From: Desulfobacteraceae bacterium
GTDB taxonomy: Bacteria > Desulfobacterota > Desulfobacteria > Desulfobacterales > SURF-7
DNA: 7,524 nt
Assembly (NCBI GenBank): GCA_030618925.1
Contig: JAUXCK010000124.1
Coordinates: forward strand, 1-7,524
Direction: 5' to 3'
The notes under the pieces were generated by a model that saw only the letters and a program-made list of their open reading frames with translations, did no database searches and was not told the origin of the DNA. Positions 6,070-7,524 of the stretch are shown here, one piece after another. The position numbers were made by a program, and so were the translations under genes. How positions within the stretch are numbered: the first letter of the stretch is position 1; every line of letters starts with the position of its first letter.

Positions 6070-6164
6070 TATGTTGATTCTAAACCGGACGGGCAAATAA
6101 ACGCCTTGCCGCCTGCCAATCAAATTCCCTTTTAAAATTTAATTATATTCAGAGGAGACCCTGG

Positions 6165-6446
6165 ATGACGCTAACAAAATCACATATTGTAGACGCAGTG
6201 CAAAACCAGCTTGGTTTTCAAAGAAGGCAGTCAGCAAAACTGGTTGAAACCATATTGGAAATCTTAAAAAAAAACCTTGAATCGGGTGAGGATATCCTGA
6301 TCTCAGGTTTTGGCAAACTCTGCGTTAAGGAAAAAAAAGAACGGAAAGGCCGAAATCCTGCAACCGGTGAAGATTTGACGCTGGATAAAAGGCGGGTTGT
6401 CGTGTTCAGGTGTTCAGATAAATTAAGAAGGAAGATTAACGGTTAA
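6165..6446 (+). CDS. IHF-alpha-like DNA-bending protein (HU/IHF family)
   Basis: A 93-aa member of the HU/IHF family, small dimeric nucleoid proteins that bend DNA by inserting a proline from each beta arm. The N-terminal helices start MTLTKSHIVDAV, as in IhfA (MALTKAEM). ISGFGKL (46-52) is the family turn, and the DNA-binding arm carries GRNPATGED (62-70) with Pro65 at the intercalating position of E. coli IhfA. RRVVVFRCSDKL (76-87) replaces the usual FRPG with FRCS. Length, TLTK start and the GRNPATGEDL arm fit IhfA better than HU, but deltaproteobacteria often carry several paralogues, so the partner and sequence specificity are uncertain. AGAGGAG lies 7 nt before the ATG. Its usual pheT neighbour is absent, so this may be an extra copy rather than the housekeeping ihfA. 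An inverted repeat GATTAAC-G-GTTAATC (6434-6448) spans the stop codon. Confidence 0.9.
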   Translation: MTLTKSHIVDAVQNQLGFQRRQSAKLVETILEILKKNLESGEDILISGFGKLCVKEKKERKGRNPATGEDLTLDKRRVVVFRCSDKLRRKING

Positions 6447-6736
6447 TCGTGATTGCGGCCGTGTACGCCCCCTCGACCCGCACAACAGCCTCTGCAAGAG
6501 GCTGCCGGCTAAGAAAATCCGCTTCGTTAAAGTTCAACAACCCATCGCCGAAAAAGAAGGTGTCGCTATTCAATAGCGCCGTCATTTCAGGGCAAACCCG
6601 CCAATCCCTGGCGTGCGGTCGCTCCCGGGCGAGGCCCTGAAACCAGAAACCCCATAAAAAATGCCGGAGGACGTTGGCTGTCAGGTCGCATATCAATGGC
6701 GAATTTCGCAAATTAAATTTTTCAACTTAAGGAATT
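6447..6736. other. GC-rich, hairpin-rich non-coding element between the IHF-like gene and the 97-aa gene
   Basis: By my count the stretch 6441-6680 is about 57% GC, against about 43% in a sampled part of the IHF-like gene and clearly AT-rich spacers on either side. It contains an 8-bp stem with a 3-nt loop (CAGCCTCT-GCA-AGAGGCTG, 6486-6504), an inverted repeat CGCTATT-C-AATAGCG (6564-6578), and a 9-bp long-range stem TTTCAGGGC (6585-6593) with GCCCTGAAA (6634-6642). That stem encloses a smaller hairpin CGCCA/TGGCG (6599-6613) and a CCCGGG palindrome. Open frames run through it on both strands (6449-6640 plus, 6436-6711 minus), as expected for GC-rich sequence, but none has a good ribosome site. 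A dispersed palindromic repeat or a structured RNA is more likely than a gene. No intrinsic terminator for the IHF-like gene is visible. Confidence 0.55.
6585..6642. repeat. Long-range 9-bp inverted repeat enclosing smaller hairpins
   Basis: TTTCAGGGC (6585-6593) pairs perfectly with GCCCTGAAA (6634-6642). The 40-nt interior holds CGCCA-ATCCC-TGGCG (6599-6613) and a CCCGGG palindrome (6624-6629), so the RNA could fold as a closed stem with one or two internal arms. No T run follows on the plus strand (ACCAGAAACCCC), so it is not an intrinsic terminator. Confidence 0.55.
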
Positions 6737-7030
6737 ATGGCAATGGATGTGAAAACGTTTAAATCTAAAATAGAAACAGCCGAGTCAAATATAAGTTTCA
6801 TCGAAGGCGTCGACATCGGTCTTATCCAGCTAAACTCCAGGGCAGAGTTTGAACCGTGCCAGGTCATTGCAGCAAGCAAGCAGGGCTATCATTTCCTGGA
6901 TAAAGAAGGCCGTTATGATCTGTACCCAAAACGGACCTATCAGATTGTCTGCCGGGATAGTTTGGTGAAAAAGAGTCTGAACAACTTTAAAAAGCATAGA
7001 GACATATATGCCAGGTCACGGCCTGAGTAA
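6737..7030 (+). CDS. Hypothetical protein, 97 aa, function unknown
   Basis: I do not recognise this protein. It is soluble, with no signal peptide or membrane segment. Residues 1-22 are polar and probably helical. Residues 25-72 alternate hydrophobic and polar residues with conserved-looking aromatic turns (GYHFLDKEGRYDLYPKRTYQIVC), suggesting a small beta-barrel or SH3-like core. Residues 73-95 are basic (VKKSLNNFKKHRD). The two cysteines (41 and 72) do not form a metal motif. AAGGA lies only 3 nt before the ATG at 6737 but 9 nt before the in-frame ATG at 6743, so translation may begin at 6743 (95 aa). It follows the IHF-like gene on the same strand, 290 nt away across the GC-rich element. 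The basic tail could contact nucleic acid, but that is speculation. Confidence 0.72.
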   Translation: MAMDVKTFKSKIETAESNISFIEGVDIGLIQLNSRAEFEPCQVIAASKQGYHFLDKEGRYDLYPKRTYQIVCRDSLVKKSLNNFKKHRDIYARSRPE

Positions 7031-7108
7031 GCCAGCATTTTTAATCGCACCCTCAAGTACCCCTCCTTCACCCTTATGTAAATATATGTCCTGTCCCAGT
7101 GGACACAT

Positions 7109-7132
7109 GTCCTACCTCCCAGGATTTTTTTT
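7109..7132 (+). terminator. Possible weak terminator of the 97-aa gene
   Basis: TCCT (7110-7113) can pair with AGGA (7121-7124), extended by a G-T pair, with a 7-nt loop and followed at once by eight T (7125-7132). The T run is strong but the stem is short. It lies about 80 nt after the stop at 7030. Confidence 0.4.
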
Positions 7133-7164
7133 CAATATGGGTATTGTCCGCCAAATTCTTAAAT

Positions 7165-7192
7165 TTGAGCGATATCTATAACTGACTAAAAT
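7165..7192 (+). promoter_or_regulatory. Possible sigma-70 promoter of the MBL-fold gene
   Basis: TTGAGC (7165-7170, 4 of 6) and TAAAAT (7187-7192, 5 of 6) are separated by 16 nt in an AT-rich stretch after the preceding T run. It would give a leader of about 160 nt. The AT-richness makes chance matches likely. Confidence 0.3.
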
Positions 7193-7231
7193 TATAAGAT
7201 AAAACTACTATTTTCATTAAAAATTGAATGG

Positions 7232-7244
7232 TATCAAAATGTTG
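7232..7244 (+). promoter_or_regulatory. Candidate IHF binding site upstream of the MBL-fold gene
   Basis: TATCAAAATGTTG fits the established IHF consensus WATCAANNNNTTR at every fixed position, with an A/T-rich flank (7185-7230) on the side where such sites usually carry one. About 0.2 chance matches are expected in a window of this size on both strands. An IHF-like gene lies 0.8 kb upstream. Confidence 0.4.
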
Positions 7245-7360
7245 GCTCACTTTTTGTATTATCAAATTCTCAATGTTGAACGGGTTTGTAAATGTTTGGG
7301 CTTGAAACCATGTCGTGCGACCCATCGGAAATCATAATTTATCATTGAGGAGGAAGCATA

Positions 7361-7524
7361 ATGTATTTTAAGAAAATCTTTATGGATGAAAATGGCTCTA
7401 TGTCTTATCTTGTTGGTTGTCCTGCGGAAAAGGTTGCTTGTGTGGTTGATCCTAAAAATGGGGGTGCTCAAGAATACATTAAAACAGCGGCCAAGTATGG
7501 TATGAAAATAACACATATTTTCGA
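7361..7524 (+). CDS. MBL-fold metallo-hydrolase, persulfide dioxygenase-like, N-terminus only
   Basis: The first 54 codons of a gene that continues past the right edge. The sequence MYFKKIFMDENGSMSYLVG, then VACVVDPKNGG, then YIKTAAKYGMKITHIF is the typical start of glyoxalase-II/ETHE1-type metallo-beta-lactamase-fold proteins, where DP begins the fold and THIF leads directly into the THxHxDH metal motif, which lies just outside. In sulfur-metabolising bacteria such proteins, often with a C-terminal rhodanese domain, oxidise or transfer persulfide sulfur; that role is inferred, since only the N-terminus is visible. The start is secure: GAGGAGGA ends 6 nt before the ATG. Its own upstream region carries candidate sigma-70, sigma-54-like and IHF elements. 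Glyoxalase II or another MBL hydrolase remains possible. Confidence 0.8.
   Translation, partial: MYFKKIFMDENGSMSYLVGCPAEKVACVVDPKNGGAQEYIKTAAKYGMKITHIF

Larger units (their letters stand above)
5646..6164. other. 519-nt gene-free region between the zinc-ribbon gene and the IHF-like gene
   Basis: No convincing gene or known RNA family is seen. From left to right: a 7-bp inverted repeat (5690-5715); a perfect 12-bp palindrome GGTAATATTACC (5758-5769); two copies each of GTCCTGTGT (5679-5687, 5788-5796) and CGATTTTTTT (5744-5753, 5847-5856); an A/T-tract cluster (5905-5932); a GCCGG/CCGGC hairpin followed by TTATTT (5980-6002); the sigma-70 promoter at 6041-6069; and a small leader hairpin GGCAA/TTGCC (6092-6110). 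The A/T-rich nature and the tracts fit a regulatory region with intrinsic bending. Confidence 0.5.
7031..7360. other. 330-nt AT-rich spacer before the MBL-fold gene
   Basis: No gene is seen. It holds a weak terminator-like structure (7109-7132), three TGTCC copies with one GGACA (7087-7112) that can form alternative small hairpins, a possible sigma-70 promoter (7165-7192), an IHF-consensus match (7232-7244), a sigma-54-like element (7243-7258) and a strong ribosome site, GAGGAGGA, 6 nt before the ATG at 7361. Confidence 0.5.

Noticed and set aside
6449..6640. Plus-strand open frame of 63 codons in the same GC-rich element
   Set aside because: No ribosome site, low-complexity Arg/Ser-rich product, and the same sequence is better explained as hairpins.
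6436..6711. Minus-strand open frame of 91 codons across the GC-rich element
   Set aside because: It is antisense between two plus-strand genes, overlaps the end of the IHF-like gene, lacks a ribosome site, and coincides with palindromic DNA that opens frames on both strands. Kept only as an alternative in the element's entry.

Overview
This window looks like chromosomal DNA of an anaerobic, probably sulfate-reducing, deltaproteobacterium (Desulfobacterota, Desulfobacterales-like). That is an inference from gene content: a stand-alone MFE-2-type (3R)-hydroxyacyl-CoA dehydrogenase beside a thiolase and a MaoC hydratase, an IHF-alpha-like protein, and the start of a persulfide-dioxygenase-like MBL protein. 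Intergenic DNA is AT-rich and the genes have moderate GC. I saw no tRNA, rRNA, CRISPR array, transposase or prophage gene.

Left block (1-2703, all minus strand, read right to left): a MaoC/NodN-type enoyl-CoA hydratase (2239-2703), a zinc-ribbon Nudix hydrolase (1689-2183), a PP2C-type Ser/Thr phosphatase (752-1504), and the N-terminal two thirds of an exported DegP/HtrA-like serine protease (737 down to 1) that runs off the left edge. Phosphatase and protease are 14 nt apart and are probably co-transcribed.

Centre (2704-5312): a 362-nt divergent control region separates the MaoC gene from a plus-strand pair, thiolase (3066-4274) and MFE-2-like dehydrogenase (4332-5240), which ends in a strong intrinsic terminator (5271-5312). 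The divergent trio supplies the hydration, (R)-specific dehydrogenation and thiolysis steps of an acyl-CoA beta-oxidation or beta-ketoacyl-CoA spiral. No acyl-CoA dehydrogenase or CoA ligase is visible here.

Right block (5475-7524): a 56-aa zinc-ribbon protein on the minus strand. Then a 519-nt gene-free region rich in inverted repeats and phased A/T tracts, with a near-consensus sigma-70 promoter driving an IHF-alpha-like gene (6165-6446). Next come a GC-rich, hairpin-rich stretch of about 220 nt that does not look coding, a 97-aa protein of unknown function (6737-7030), a 330-nt AT-rich spacer, and the first 54 codons of an MBL-fold protein that runs off the right edge. That spacer carries an IHF-consensus match and a sigma-54-like element.

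The two best candidates for something new are the GC-rich structured element at about 6450-6660 and the small, unassigned proteins around the IHF gene. I do not see a clearly novel multi-gene system in this window.
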